Source of the DNA: Rhizophagus irregularis
Lineage: Eukaryota > Glomeromycota > Glomeromycetes > Glomerales > Glomeraceae
Assembly (NCBI RefSeq): GCF_026210795.1
Contig: NC_089459.1
Span: forward strand, 2,604,001 to 2,668,000
Direction: 5' to 3'
DNA length: 64,000 nt
The notes below the pieces were generated by a model, which ran no database searches, was not told the origin of the DNA, and worked only from the letters and a program-made list of their open reading frames with translations. Positions 10,901 through 22,931 of this stretch are shown piece after piece (within the stretch, counting starts at the first letter, position 1; each line of letters opens with the position of its first letter). Made by a program: the position numbers and the translations under genes.

Positions 10901-10976
10901 AAATTCGTCCAAATGGTACATTTACTGAGTTTTCTGCATCATTATTATATTGTATGTTTGATAAATAGTCTTGCAT
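7901..10976 (-). pseudogene. Mutator-like (MULE) transposase gene with C-terminal SWIM-like zinc motif, broken
   Basis: The reading starts at 10976 and ends at a TAA at 7901. Recognisable parts in order are: an N-terminal region with a Cys cluster (CxxxxxxC...CQRAC, about 10600-10670); GIDGKYDLNLDHAPIL near 9960, the start of the MULE catalytic domain; GTILCWFHIMQTFGENL near 9350-9400, the C/W-x-F/W-H block; TNNYTERINRTIEATYSGKQ near 8960-9010; and a SWIM-like C-x-C...C-x2-C-H near 8380-8470. The tail is basic and Pro-rich. Plausible introns include 9819-9893 (donor GTATGTAA) and one following LR at about 9305. Lesions: a 1 nt frameshift near 10590, a stop and frameshift near 9995-10020, and a MITE at 9520-9720. 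MULE transposases cut and paste DNA; this copy should be inactive. It lies in the loop of the long inverted repeat. Confidence 0.8.
9520..9720. mobile_element. 197 bp MITE with CAGTG termini and TA target duplication
   Basis: The element begins CAGTGACACCTCTATAAGTG at 9522 and ends with CACTG at 9718. The terminal inverted repeats are about 27 bp and a TA flanks each side (9520-9521 and 9719-9720). The CAGTG ends plus TA duplication are typical of pogo/Tigger-type Tc1-mariner MITEs. Internal copies of TAAGTGCAC occur. Removing the element and one TA restores an uninterrupted frame (HTWYYENLPNNTGF) in the MULE gene, which proves the insertion site. Confidence 0.93.
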
Positions 10977-11235
10977 TTTTAGTGTAAAAATTGTAAAAAC
11001 TGCGTAAAAAACATGGAAATATGGGAAATTTACACAGTTAATCGGTCACGTGATTTCAGAAGTTACGAAGAAAATCACGTAAAAAAAATATAAGAAAAAA
11101 TAGGTTTGAAAGATATTAATTTTAAAAGGTTGTGTATAAAAGATATAGAAAAAGATTATTTCAAGAAACAAAATAGAATATTTTGTAAAAAACAAAAAAA
11201 AAAATAAAGAGTATAAGTTCGAGAAAAAAATTTAA

Positions 11236-11393
11236 TCTATCAAGAAATGTACCAAATTTTGTGTTACGCTTTTAATCTATCAAGAAAATTGCATATTTAA
11301 GTTTCACAACGAAATCTATCAAGAAAATTGCATAATTAGGTTTCACAACGAAATATATCAAGAAGTATACCGCAGACCTATCAAGATTGACGG
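11236..11393 (+). repeat. ~39-40 bp tandem repeat
   Basis: Units begin TCTATCAAGAAA at 11236, 11276 and 11315, and a degenerate TATATCAAGAAG at 11354. The middle two share GTTTCACAACGAAA. The array lies in the loop of the long inverted repeat, upstream of the MULE start. Confidence 0.8.
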
Positions 11394-11694
11394 GATGATG
11401 ATTCCGGGGTCACGATCTCTTGATATTTATGTAAAACGTTTGAGTATAAAAATCAATTTTTACATTATAAAAAAAAAAATACCCGAACAGTAAAAACATT
11501 TTTCTGTGCAAAAAACAACGAAATAACGTAATACTTGAAATGATTGAGAAAATCCGTTATTATAGTTCTTGTTCATGGTTCTTTTACTACGAGTTCAGCC
11601 GTGATCAATGACCTGAAAAATTGATAAAGTTGCAGTGTACCAAAAAAATAAATTATTGTTTATGTGCCAATTTTGTAAATGTGTTCATTATATC

Positions 11695-13365
11695 GAATCT
11701 TTTTTTTGGAGGTAATCAAATTTTAGATACAGAAATTGATTTAAATAGAAACATTATTCGCATGCGCAAAGATAGTGAAAAATTTAGCATAAGCTAGAGA
11801 TCTGCAAATTGTAACTTATTTGTAAAGTAGATACTAAAAGTGATATTGCGTGGGAAGTGAAAAGATGTATTTTACATAAAATCGTGAAAGCCAATGATAG
11901 AGAAAAAAAATATGTAAAATTGGGATCATAGAAGTTTATGAAATTAAAAAATCGTGCTGTTTTTCTTGCTTTTCTTGCTTTTCCTCAAGTTTCCGGGATT
12001 TCGGGATAATCCTGACGTATAAAATCACGTTCAGCTTCAGTATCTGAAAGAGAGAAGATTAGTTATACAAAATTATGTTAAAAAAATAAACAAGATTTGT
12101 ACACATACAATACTCGAATTCAAAAATAACTCCATCGTCATCAATATCCCATGCCACCTCGCCAGTCCAGGGTTTTGTTGTCACCTCTTCCAAATAGTTC
12201 CCAAGTGGCCCATCAGACATCTTGTCTAATTCAAAAACTCGACCATAAAAATCTAAAAAAATTATTACAAACTCTCGCTTCCCAACAAGTATGATATAGT
12301 TAAAGCCAAGATTTTTTGTATTCATAAGACTTGATACTTCACAGGGCCCTTGATTAACAGAAACTGCAAGTTGGTGACAGTTGGATTCACTCGTAATAAT
12401 CTCGATTACCATGGATGAATTGTTGCAACACCCTTGAGACTCAATGAGTGTGCTACCCTCTGACACATTATGCAAAGATCTCTGGATTTCATTTTTTCTA
12501 ATTCTATAGCATGGCTGTACAAATCGACATGATGTCCATTTTGTCCCTTCATCGCTTCCCACGGCACCGATTCCGCACAATTTCCCCACGGGTGCTTGCA
12601 TTGATCCTGTTCTTGCGCTGTTAGGGAACTGATTACCCCGCTGATATCATGATTCTCTGACCTCATATCTGCTACCTTCGCTTTTATTTCTTTTACATTT
12701 AATCTCGTTATATTTGGTGGTTTCGAGGGTGATAACGCGACGGAAGCTCCGGCCATGAAACTTTTTATTTCGTTGTTTTTGATCGTGTGGGTTAGGTTTA
12801 ACATACATGGACGGAATTCCTTTCTTCTTTCTAGCTTCTTGAATTGTTTCTGCAAGACTTTCAGTTTCCGAATTAAGTATTCCCTTTGTTTCACGACAGT
12901 TGCTTTTCTGATTGGAAGCTTGGTATAAAAACTCCACAAAAGACAAAGCACGTCTGCGCTTGTATAAACATATACTGGCGGATAAGGGCCGCAATGCACA
13001 AGCTTTCCCTCGGTAATAATTTCTATTACTTTCTCGCCATTTGCTTCCGTTACTTTTGTCGGTACAGTGCTGCGGAAAATAGGATTGTTAAAAAAAACGA
13101 ATTCCTTTTCTCTCTATAAAATTATATCTAGATATCTACCTCAGGGGTTTCAAAAAGTCTTTTACGATTTTTTTTATCCATTTTTTAGGTGGGTGGTCCA
13201 ACCAAGCAGAAAAACTATTGTTGGTGCAAAAATCAGGCAATCAGTTGGTGAATGTCACGTCATCACGTGTTACTTACCTTTTTTTCCTGGGAATCATAAA
13301 AATGTAGATTAAGGAAAAAGATAAAATAATCCGTTAGTTTTTTCAATAAGAAAAATAAATGCGAA
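11695..13365 (-). repeat. Right arm of the ~1.67 kb long inverted repeat
   Basis: Reverse-complement partner of about 4890-6562. The homology includes non-coding flanks on both sides of the gene, the intron and its splice sites, so it is a DNA-level repeat and not just two related genes. The outer boundary lies next to the AATCAGTAAAA minisatellite at 13411-13562. Confidence 0.85.
11985..13090 (-). pseudogene. Right-arm gene copy, with deaminase-like C-A-E / C-x2-C motifs
   Basis: Module 1 is open from at least 12999 to 12406, and upstream codons to about 13080 are also open. It reads VYTSADVLCLLWSFY near the start, a basic helical region, NITRLNVKEIKAKVADMRSE, then WGNCAESVPWEAM and, 31 residues after the C-A-E, CIMC. 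A [H/C]-A-E followed by C-x2-C is the zinc and catalytic signature of the cytidine-deaminase-like superfamily; assignment from this alone is inference. Module 2 is in another frame (12109-12601), with GFNYIILVGKREF and TKPWTGEVAWDIDDDG. Donor GTATGT follows 12109 and the acceptor precedes 12043; exon 2 then stops early at 11985, losing most of the Lys-rich tail kept in the left arm. No in-frame ATG was found at the expected start of module 1, so this copy is also probably defective or incompletely modelled. Confidence 0.55.
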
Positions 13366-13410
13366 ATCGTAGAGTTAAATATCTTTTTATAGAAAGAAAT
13401 TTATAATTAA

Positions 13411-13562
13411 TGAATCAGTAAAAAAAAATGTATTTAGTCAGTAAAGAAAAAATGTAATGATCAGTAAAAAAAATTGAATCAGTAAAAAAAAAAATGTAAT
13501 GAGTCAGTATAAAAAGAAATGTAATGAATCAGTAAAAAAAAATGAAATGAATCAGTAAAAAT
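13411..13562 (+). repeat. Degenerate AATCAGTAAAA minisatellite
   Basis: About seven units of the type TGAATCAGTAAAAAAAAATG with variable poly-A length. The array starts just outside the right arm of the long inverted repeat. Confidence 0.8.
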
Positions 13563-16500
13563 TTGATGCCTAAATCGGCTCTTTTAAGTTTCCTAGCAGT
13601 AACAAAGATAGATCATGTGAGATTGCTCCCGCACAGTACGAGTTAAACTAACTAATTTCTTTATTTAAAAAATTTAATTCCATTAATATTTACCATTTTA
13701 CTGTGCTTCAAGTTATGACTTTCAACCTAATATCGCTGACTACTGCGCCGAGATTATGTTGCAATAAATTTTTTGTATGCACGCAAAATATCTGACTCTC
13801 GTAATCCTATTGGCTAATCGGAACTAAAATTTTTTGTACAATATAAACTTTTGTAATACATACTTAACGCAAAGGAGTAAAATTTATATGTTTAGAAAGC
13901 TACGAACTTGGGACATATGAAATTGCGAATAGGTTTTTTTTTTTGCAAATGGGCAAATAGAAATTTTATTGATTACTGGCGTCAACTTAATAAAAGAACT
14001 TGGTAACGTTTATAATAGTCTTATAATATATAATACTGTTTACTATATATAGACATTTTTTTTAGAAGTTTTTATTGTAAAGCTTTAGTTCATTTAGAAA
14101 TACTTTTGTAAACCATTTCTTTATAGTTATACTATATTTAAAAATACTAAAGAACTATTTAATTATATGTTAATTATTACTTTTTACGCGTCTAATGTAC
14201 TGTATAATTTCTATCAAATCAAACATTAATGGCAAAAAAAAAAATATATTTACTTTATAAATTTTAATTCTTAAATATTAATAGTTACTTTATAAACTTA
14301 AATATGGTTAAAATTAAAATGTATAATTATTTATTATTTAATACTTTAAAAATCTGAGCAAGACCCATTCTGATTTCTTTATATATCATGTATTTTTTGA
14401 TTAGTATATTATTTGACTAATTAATTATTTGACTATATGAAATACTTATAAAATTGATGTACTTATACCTGGAAAGTTGGGTTATATTTAATATACAGTA
14501 TATCTTTCCAAAACATTATAATTGAAGAATTAGATAAATTGTTAATAAAATTAGAATCATAACAAATTGTTATAAAATTTGCATAAAATTATTATTTTGA
14601 GCACGTGATGAAATATTTGATTCCGGCCCGACTTATGAAGATGATCATATTTATATTTAGTATAATTATTAAGTTATATGTTTATTTCAAAATCAAAAAT
14701 TAAAAAATATATATATATGATATATAATTTTTTTGACGATCCTTATTCCTTAATATAATATTTAGGACGTGATATGTTGTTGGTTTTTTTTTTTTAAAGA
14801 TGAAAATTACGGTAAATTGCGGTATTTCAATTTTATGTAATTTCTTTTATATAAATATCAAAAAAAAAAAAAAGATTATGTAAACATAAAAAATTTATAA
14901 AAAATATGTGAATAATAACATTAGGGAAATAAGAGAAAGAACAATGTTAATGCAATATGTTGTGCATTTACTATCATTCGTTGATAATCGTAGTACAATT
15001 ATGTATATATAACAATCAAACGCGGGTACCATAATAATTTAAATAATTTATTACTTTCAAACTTTTTTTTTTTTTTAGGAAAACAGATTTAAATAAGGAC
15101 AATGGTTAATTCGTGAAATTATTTCTTAATATTGTTTTACTTAATTAAAATTCGGGTGAGAAAGTGGAACAGAATTAAGAACAAATCACAGAGAACCAAA
15201 GAGATTAGAGATTAGATCAAGTGCAGGGAGAACAAAAATTATCTAACCGGATTAATGAAAAGGACACAGTTTAAAATATTGAACTATGATTCTTAAAAAT
15301 ATTCACAAATTACCAAAATAGTAAATTTAAATATAAACGAATCATAATCCTTTTAAAATAGAATGAAATGAAGTATTCAATTGTTCATGTAATAGATACT
15401 AGTATGTATATATTTGAATAAAAATTTTTACTTGTTTATTTATTTATTTATTTCTTTTTTCATGTAAATAAATTACTTTTATTTTTATTAATTATTTAAA
15501 TTAACAACATTTTATTATTTTTTTTTGTTATTTTTTTTTTTTTTTTGCTTCATGGTAATCATGAATATTCTTAATTGTTGTTTTTTTTATCTCATAAACA
15601 AACCTGTTGTAAAAAATTAACAATTTAAAAGATTCTTCCTATTTTTCTGTCGTGCTTTATTGAAATTAAAAGGTTTCAATGTGATAAAAAGAAAAAGTGA
15701 TGGTTTAAAATTATGAAATTTTATTAATATTAATTGTTAAGTTTTAAATAAATAAATTAGAATAATTAGGGGATATGATCTCAAAATGCGGGGTAAAACG
15801 GAAAGCGGGGTAAAATCATCACCGAAATCTAAAGATTGCAATCTAAAGATCTACGCCTAACAAATAGGACCTGTTACATTAAAAAGGTATATTTTTTTCT
15901 CAAATAGGTTTTATTCGTTCAATAATTTTTTAACAATAATAAGTAGTAACCTAAAAAAAAAAAATTGTTTAAAAATTATTTGCTATTTATATTTAGTAAA
16001 ACCAAAATGTACGTTTTAAATCTTATTTCCCCTAAACAAAAAACCTTTTTTAAGATATTATTGAATGCAAAAAAAAAAAGGGTCAATCGGAGAAAATATA
16101 TTATATAATTTATCATAAAAATAAAATTGTTTTATTTATTAAGGTTTTTTTTTTTTTGAAGTCCCACTTTTTTTTTACCTTTATTTGGGAGATGAGAATC
16201 GGGTACACACATTCATTGCCCCACACAATATTAACAAATTTCTTCGATAATAATTATTATCATTGATGTGGGGTATTGATGTGGGGAAATGACAAGAATA
16301 TAAAAAAAAGGGGGTAAAAAGAATATAAAGTAAAGATGATCCGGGCTATTTCGCATGCGCATACATTAAATTACATACGTGATATAGACCATTTATTGTA
16401 TTAAATGGTAAATATAATATTTACAAGTATGGAACTGTATGGTCATTGGTGAAGGAATTGTTGGCCAAAGCGCAATCGTACCGGAATTTCTTCGTTTGAA

Positions 16501-16594
16501 AAAAAAATAAAGATTTACATGTAGGCGTACACACGTGTGTCAAATATTTGAGTTGCACGGACCAAGAATGAATAGAAGTTGATATTATTATTAA

Positions 16595-16623
16595 ATGACG
16601 TTAATGACGTTAATGACGTTAAT
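16595..16623 (+). repeat. 9 bp tandem repeat ATGACGTTA x3
   Basis: ATGACGTTA is repeated three times head to tail. The unit contains TGACGT, a half-site of CRE/ATF-type bZIP elements; any regulatory meaning is speculative, as no gene is nearby. Confidence 0.7.
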
Positions 16624-17465
16624 TAAAGAAACAAATTCTCAAATTAGGATATCGTATCCTGAGTAAAATAAGCTATTACCAATTCGAGTAAATTTTTTAA
16701 AAAGTTAGTGGCTGATTGCATATTACGTAGAAGTGATATTTATTAAAAGAATGAATGGATGTTTATAAAAAGCATAAACATTGTCTTCTGATAAATTTTA
16801 ACTTAAAAAATCCATTATATGTCGATAGTTATTTAATACATATATTAAATATATGTACAAAATATTAAAGCAAACAAGAATACCATAAAAAGAAATAAAC
16901 TAAAAAACATTGGCTAATTTTTTTGATTATAAAAGGAAATTAATATGAATTCTTGTTTTTGATTGTTTTTTTGTGAGATACGATTGTTGTTAAAATGAAA
17001 ATACTTTTTAAATTTATTATTGTTTTTTTTTTTATTAATCATTTATGGAAATTTATATTTGTGAATATATTAAGAATTATAAAAATTTTTACCAAAGATT
17101 TCAAAGATTTGATGATTAATTAATTACTAGTATCAAATTTATTACAATGTTTTAAAAAAAATCGATTATAATCATTGCAAACAAAGTACAGTATAATATG
17201 TTTTATCTTACAATATCGGTTAATAAGCGGTGATATATTTATTTTTTTTTTTTAGCGTGGCAAAATTAATTTTCCTTTTGTTTAGGCAGATTGCTTTTTC
17301 AGTGTACAAACAAAAAGTATCCGAAATGTTACATGGCTTGCACCTGCTTTTTTTTAATATGACGAAAAACCAAATATATTAAAGGATAAATAAATAATAC
17401 ATCATAAACAGAATAAATCAATTGTTTGATATTTTTTCATTGTTCTTTTATGATATGTCATACAA

Positions 17466-17660
17466 CACTACCAATACCAATATTTGGTATATTAGTATAT
17501 TGGTATATTGATATATTGGTATATATGATTTATTGGTATATTTGATATATTGATATATTGGTATATTAGTTAGTATATTGGTATATACCAATATATCAAA
17601 TACTAATATACCAATATACGGCTAATATACCAATTACCATATACCAAAATATTACTTCCC
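17466..17660. repeat. TTGGTATA / TATACCAA palindromic cluster
   Basis: Many copies of TTGGTATAT on one side (to about 17585) and of ATATACCAA on the other form a large imperfect A/T palindrome of about 190 bp. It is followed by an (ATT)n stretch. It could extrude as a cruciform. Confidence 0.75.
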
Positions 17661-17987
17661 CCAATATTACCAAATACCAATATTATTAATATTATTAATA
17701 TTATTATTGTTGATAGTGTTGATAGGGTAATATCGCACAACGTAAAATGTTTTTTTTAAAAAAAACGGAGAAATTAATTGTATTTTGCCTCGGATAAACA
17801 ACACATCATTTGTATAAATATAGTATAATAACTGATTATTACAATAAAATAAATTGTTTTCCGTTATCAAATATAATCTTGATTGAGGCTTATATTGGGT
17901 CTTATCTAGCAATATCTATTTTCCAAATTTTATATTATGAATTTTTTTTCTGTTAAGGAAAAAAAAGTTACTGTGATTTTTTTTTTA

Positions 17988-18190
17988 TCGAATAAAATAT
18001 CGAATAAAATATCGAATAAAATATTGAATAAAATATTGAATAAAATATTGAGAATGAGATATTGAATAAAATATCGAATAAAATATTGAGAATGAAATAT
18101 CGAATAAGATATCGAATAAAATATTGAATAAAATATCGAATAAAATATCGAATAAATATCGAATAAATATAATAAATATCGAATAAGTAA
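17988..18190 (+). repeat. 12 bp ATCGAATAAAAT minisatellite
   Basis: About fifteen degenerate copies of ATCGAATAAAAT or ATTGAATAAAAT in tandem. The reverse strand is open across it but yields only an Ile/Phe/Asp repeat peptide. Confidence 0.85.
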
Positions 18191-20756
18191 AATATAATAA
18201 ATATAATATAATCATTTAGTCATTCTCTTGATTATAGAGAAATTTGAGGTTAGATTAAGCAATTGTACATGCTTATATTGTACATATATGAAACCCTACA
18301 AACCACAGTAACACTACGGAAACATAGTTACATAATGTTCTATAAAGACATTTTCATCAGTTTATATAATTTTGCATATTTTTCTTATTGACAATTTTTT
18401 TAAAACACCATTTTAATATTTTTTTCCTTTTATTCCCAAACATTTTTACATATTCTCAGGGTAAAAGAAATCCTTTTTTTTTTTCTCCTAATTTTTTTAT
18501 TTATTTGTTTGATGTGTGGGATTTCTCAAAATAGTATGGGCGTATTAGCAGTAGATCATGTGCTCAAACACGAAACAAAAAATTTTCTTTTAATTGATAA
18601 TTGAATATTTAATTACTATTATTATTTATGCAAGACATTACAGACAAATTAATACAATTAATCCGTTAATTTTAAAACATTTTCTTTGTTATGTATCGCG
18701 TGGATGATGATCAGTTTCCTGTCGGTTAAACCTAAACTATACGGAATAATTTTGGTGACGTAATATAAATTGCATTAATTTTCTGATATAAATTAGGGAT
18801 TTAAAGTATGATTCACATTACAATGATTATTTTTTTTAAAAAGTTTTAAAAACATAATACACGAAACTAGAAGAAAGAAAGAAAACTTTGTTATTTGAAA
18901 TTTATTTGAAATTTTTCGGATATTTGAAAATATTTTGTATCATAAACAAAAGAACAAATTAATTAATTACAATGCGTCAGCTAAAAAGAAAGTTTTAAAA
19001 CTTATTATTATTATTGTTGTTTAATTATTATTTATAAAAACATTTATTAAATTTTTATTTTATCCAATCAAAAGAAGAGATTTTATAAGAATAAAGAAAT
19101 GTCCTTGTCAAAGTTTCCTTGTCAAAAAAGCTTTGACTTTTTATAATTTGTAATTAGTATTACCTTAACATACATGCTAAGTGGCACACACCATTTTTTT
19201 ATGCGTTTCAGTTGTGTGGGATTGACACTCTTATTTGATAAATAGTGTGACGATACATACGATACATCAGATGATAATAAAAAATTCCTTTTTATTTGAC
19301 ACGTTATGTGAGAGGGTATATAAGTTACACAATTGTTTTTCTGATTTTTTAAGGTAAGATTAAAGTGTTTCATACAAGAAAGTTTTTGGCTTCGTAATGT
19401 AACTAATGTATTAAATTTTTTTTTTTTTTTTTTATAGAAAAAAAGAGAGCATTTATCATATTGTTTGTTTTAAAAATGTTAACAATCGAGAAAGCATTTA
19501 ATGAAGATAAAAAATTTCTTCTTCGTTTTCTTCTATGGAATACAAGATTTAAAGATAGAACAATATACGGATGATTTTTATAATTCCCCACAAAAAAAAA
19601 AAAAAAAAAAAAAATATAAGCGAAAAAATCATTTCATTATCTATTGAGTGAGTGGGGCATATTATATATGTCAAGTAAATTAGTACCGAAAAAAATTTTT
19701 TTTTGTATTGTAATGAAATCACCTGTATTCCTAATAAAGAATGGGTGGGTGTAACCTAATAAAATTTTATTTTTTATTATTGTAATATAAAGTTTTTTAA
19801 TATAACTCAGATTAGATAAATCCGCCACACAAACAATAAATAAAAACTTGTCAACGGTAACAAAATAAACAAGGTATTTTAAAAAAAAAAGGTACTCTTT
19901 AAATATATATATATATATATATAAAAAAAAAAAATTTTTTAAATATACAAAGGTTGACTGTAATAACTATTTTAGTTATTTTTAATTGTTTAAAATTTTC
20001 GAACAAAGCAAATGTTAGTTGAATTAAATGTATTAATGTAATGCTTTATGTAGTGTTAGTCGTACTTATTTTGGCATTTTTTTTTTTTTTTTTATATACA
20101 GTAATGCATTTTTATTTTTATGTTAAACTTTAAAAATACCGAAATTTTTTTTTTTTTTATATAGTTGAATGAAATTTATTATATATTTGAAGGTCCTTTG
20201 TTATCGTTATTTAAAAAAAAAAAAAGTTATATAAACTCTAAAATTTTCAACGTTTTCTTTTCAAAAAAAGAATTCTCAATAGAAAAAAAACTATAAAAAA
20301 TATTTAAAGTTTTTTTTTTAAATAACTTTTTTTTTTTTTTTTTTGAGATTTCTTTATTTTTATTTTCCAATATTTTTTTTAGTTTAAAAAAACTTTAGTG
20401 AAAATCTTTCATAATTATTAAAAAAAACCTTAAATTTTTTGTTCGTTGAAATAGCAAAAAAAAAAATTTTTTCTTCTTTTTTTTTTTGCACGAACATTTT
20501 TTTTATCTTTTTCTTTTTTTTTAATTGAATTCTTTCAAATATTTGAAAGAATTTAAAAACGAAAGACCAAAACAAAAGTTTTAACATTCTTGAAAAAAAA
20601 AACCTTTTTTTTCAAACAAAACGAACAAAAAAAAAAATTAATTTTTTGTTCAAACTCGAAATTCAACGCTTTCTCGGAAAAACAAATTCGGAAAATCAAA
20701 TAAATTAAATCAAATTTATTTTTTAAAGCTTTTCAATTTTCTCCGACTTTATAAAA

Positions 20757-21071
20757 ATGCCTTCAGCTAGTAACAACAACATCCCTACCAGTTTACCAAA
20801 GACAATGAGAGAATACGAAGTTCTCGTTATTCCTTCATCTCCAACCAGTCCAACTGGACAATATCATCAACCTCAACCTCAACAACCCATGCTTAGAACT
20901 AAAAGGATCAATTGTAACCAGACTAATGGTACCATCTTTTGGATTCCTGATGGATACAGACCTGTATTAGTACGTACCTCTGATTTACCTTTACTTGTAG
21001 GTGCTGAGTATAATTTACCATCACCAAGTAATTCTACTGGTTATACGAGTTCGGATGATTCCAATTATTAA
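20757..21071 (+). CDS. Small orphan protein, 104 aa, Pro/Ser-rich ends around a GxxxWxxxGY core
   Basis: Single-exon ORF from ATG at 20757 to TAA at 21071. Its base composition is clearly less A+T-rich than the surrounding desert and codon use is ordinary, so it is very likely a real gene. The N-terminal third holds MREYEVLVIPSSPTSPTG, then a Gln/Pro run, then a compact core TNGTIFWIPDGYRPVLVR at about residues 60-77, then a Ser-rich tail. The core resembles DKGQFLWATEGYQQ in the N-terminal part of the HMG-box protein at 40475. Both genes sit alone in the same desert in the same orientation. It could be a diverged paralogue of that N-terminal region without the HMG box, or the likeness could be chance. 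No signal peptide or membrane segment is visible. Function unknown. Confidence 0.75.
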   Translation: MPSASNNNIPTSLPKTMREYEVLVIPSSPTSPTGQYHQPQPQQPMLRTKRINCNQTNGTIFWIPDGYRPVLVRTSDLPLLVGAEYNLPSPSNSTGYTSSDDSNY

Positions 21072-22684
21072 AAAAAAAATCATATTCTCAGAAAAAAAAA
21101 ATTTATTTCAAAATTTTGTTTAAAAAAAGTATTTACAATTTTTTTTTTTGAGATTTCTTTGATAGATATTTAAAAAAAAAAACCTTTCTTTTATAAAAAC
21201 CTTCATAACAAACATTAATTCCGTATATTTAGTATATAATTGTTTTTTTTTTCTCAAATCAAAAGACGTTGCTTTCAATATTACAATATTCCTTGATTAT
21301 ATATCAAATATCAAAGAATCACAGTTATATCTAAACATAAATATATATATATATCTTTTTTATCAATTCTTTCCGTTTCAATTTATAGAATTTGTAGATA
21401 TTGTTTATTTTTATTCCCCCCTTTTTTCTTTTTTAAAAAAACACAAAAATTTCTTTATATTGTAAATCTTTTTTTTTTAAAGAAAAAAATTCTAAAATAA
21501 CAAAAAAAAAAAAAAAACAAAAAAAAATATAGGTCCAGGTCTTTTGAACATCCTTTGAACCCAACATTTCAACATCAACTTTTCTCGCTTTATTTTTCAT
21601 ATTTTTTTTCCCTTTTATCCGTCTTCGTGCAGGCCGCAATTCAAAGGATACGTTCAAAATTACATTGGATCTCAATTCCCTTTATATATATTACCTCTTT
21701 GTAAAATTATTTCCCTTCTTTTAAATATATATATTCTTTCTTATTTAAAAAAAAAAACAAAAAAAAACAAAAAAAAAATTTCTTTAGATTTTAAAGTAGA
21801 ATTTCTTTTTTTTTTCTTCAAAACTATATAAATTCCATAAATTTTTTTTTAACGTTCTTTTATTCTTTATTTAACCAAACCTTATTATCCCTCAACCAAT
21901 CATCCAATTAACCACAACATTATTTATAAGCTTTATATAATTATTGTTTCTTTATAAATATTTATTTTTATTTTTATTTTTTTTTCTTTATTATTCTTTA
22001 AACAAAGAAATGGCTTCTTTTCTCTTATCCTTGCAAAAAAAACTAATTTTAGTAACTCGATTCCATAATTTTATTGGGCGAAAAAAATAGAAATTTGGGC
22101 AAAGTACGAGAAAAGGGTTAATTCTTTTTTTTTTCTCTTGTCAATATTATTTTTTTTTTCTGTATAAATATCTTTTTTCTTTTAAGCTTCTCCCGACATC
22201 AAAAAAAAAAAAGAAAGTAATATAACTTTTTTTCTTTAGTTAAGTAGTTAATAAGTTCAAATACCATAATTATCTTTGAACGCAAAAAAACTCCTTTCTA
22301 AGCAAATTTATATTACTAAAGACCTTCAAATTCCTTTTTTACTTTGTTATATAGTGTATATATATATATATACATAAATTTTTTTTTATGGAGGGTAGAA
22401 ATATGTTTATCAAATACGCGCAAATGTCGCGACAATTATATATATTATTATTTAACGAAAAAAAAAAACGGTTTTTTTGGTGATTGGTTAAATTTCAATT
22501 AAGGTTTTTTGGTTCTTTATTTTTATTTTTTTATTTAGTGTTCATAAAAATCTTTTGAATTATTATATTTTGTTTTTAAAATTTTTTTTTCTTTTAAACG
22601 AAAAAAAAAAATAAAAGATTTATGGAATAAAATTTCAAATATAGAAAAAAAATTCCTATATTTTTATAAATATATATACAATAC

Positions 22685-22931
22685 TACAAGTGGTTTATTA
22701 TTTACATATTTACAATATTTACGAGCGGTTTTATTATTTACAAGTGGTTTATTATTTACGAGCGGTTTTATTATTTACAAATGGTTTATTATTTACAAGT
22801 GTTTATATACATCATATACATCATATACATCATATACACATATACATCATATACATCATATACATCATATACATCATATACATAATACATAATATACATC
22901 ATATACATCATATACATCTCATATACATCAT
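22685..22931 (+). repeat. Two adjacent minisatellites
   Basis: 22685-22800 is built from copies of GTGGTTTATTATTTACAA or variants. 22805-22931 consists of about a dozen copies of ATACATCAT. The His/Ile/Tyr-rich open frame through it is a by-product of the repeat. Confidence 0.8.

Larger units (their letters stand above)
13563..20756. other. A+T-rich gene desert
   Basis: No credible gene was seen on either strand. Contents are homopolymers, (TA)n runs and minisatellites. A patch at about 13565-13860 and another at about 15770-16570 are less A+T-rich; the second has GGGGTAAAA-type and GATGTGGGG repeats. These could be regulatory sequence or old transposon remains, but no open frame supports coding. 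The part just before 20757 is presumably promoter and 5' UTR of the next gene. Confidence 0.5.

Noticed and set aside
17985-18215. 76-codon reverse frame of Ile/Phe/Asp repeats
   Set aside because: Product of the 12 bp ATCGAATAAAAT array; no unique sequence.
19122-19373. 83-codon reverse frame with mixed composition
   Set aside because: Looks slightly more protein-like than others in the desert, but there is no domain, no splice partner, and the DNA composition is that of the desert.
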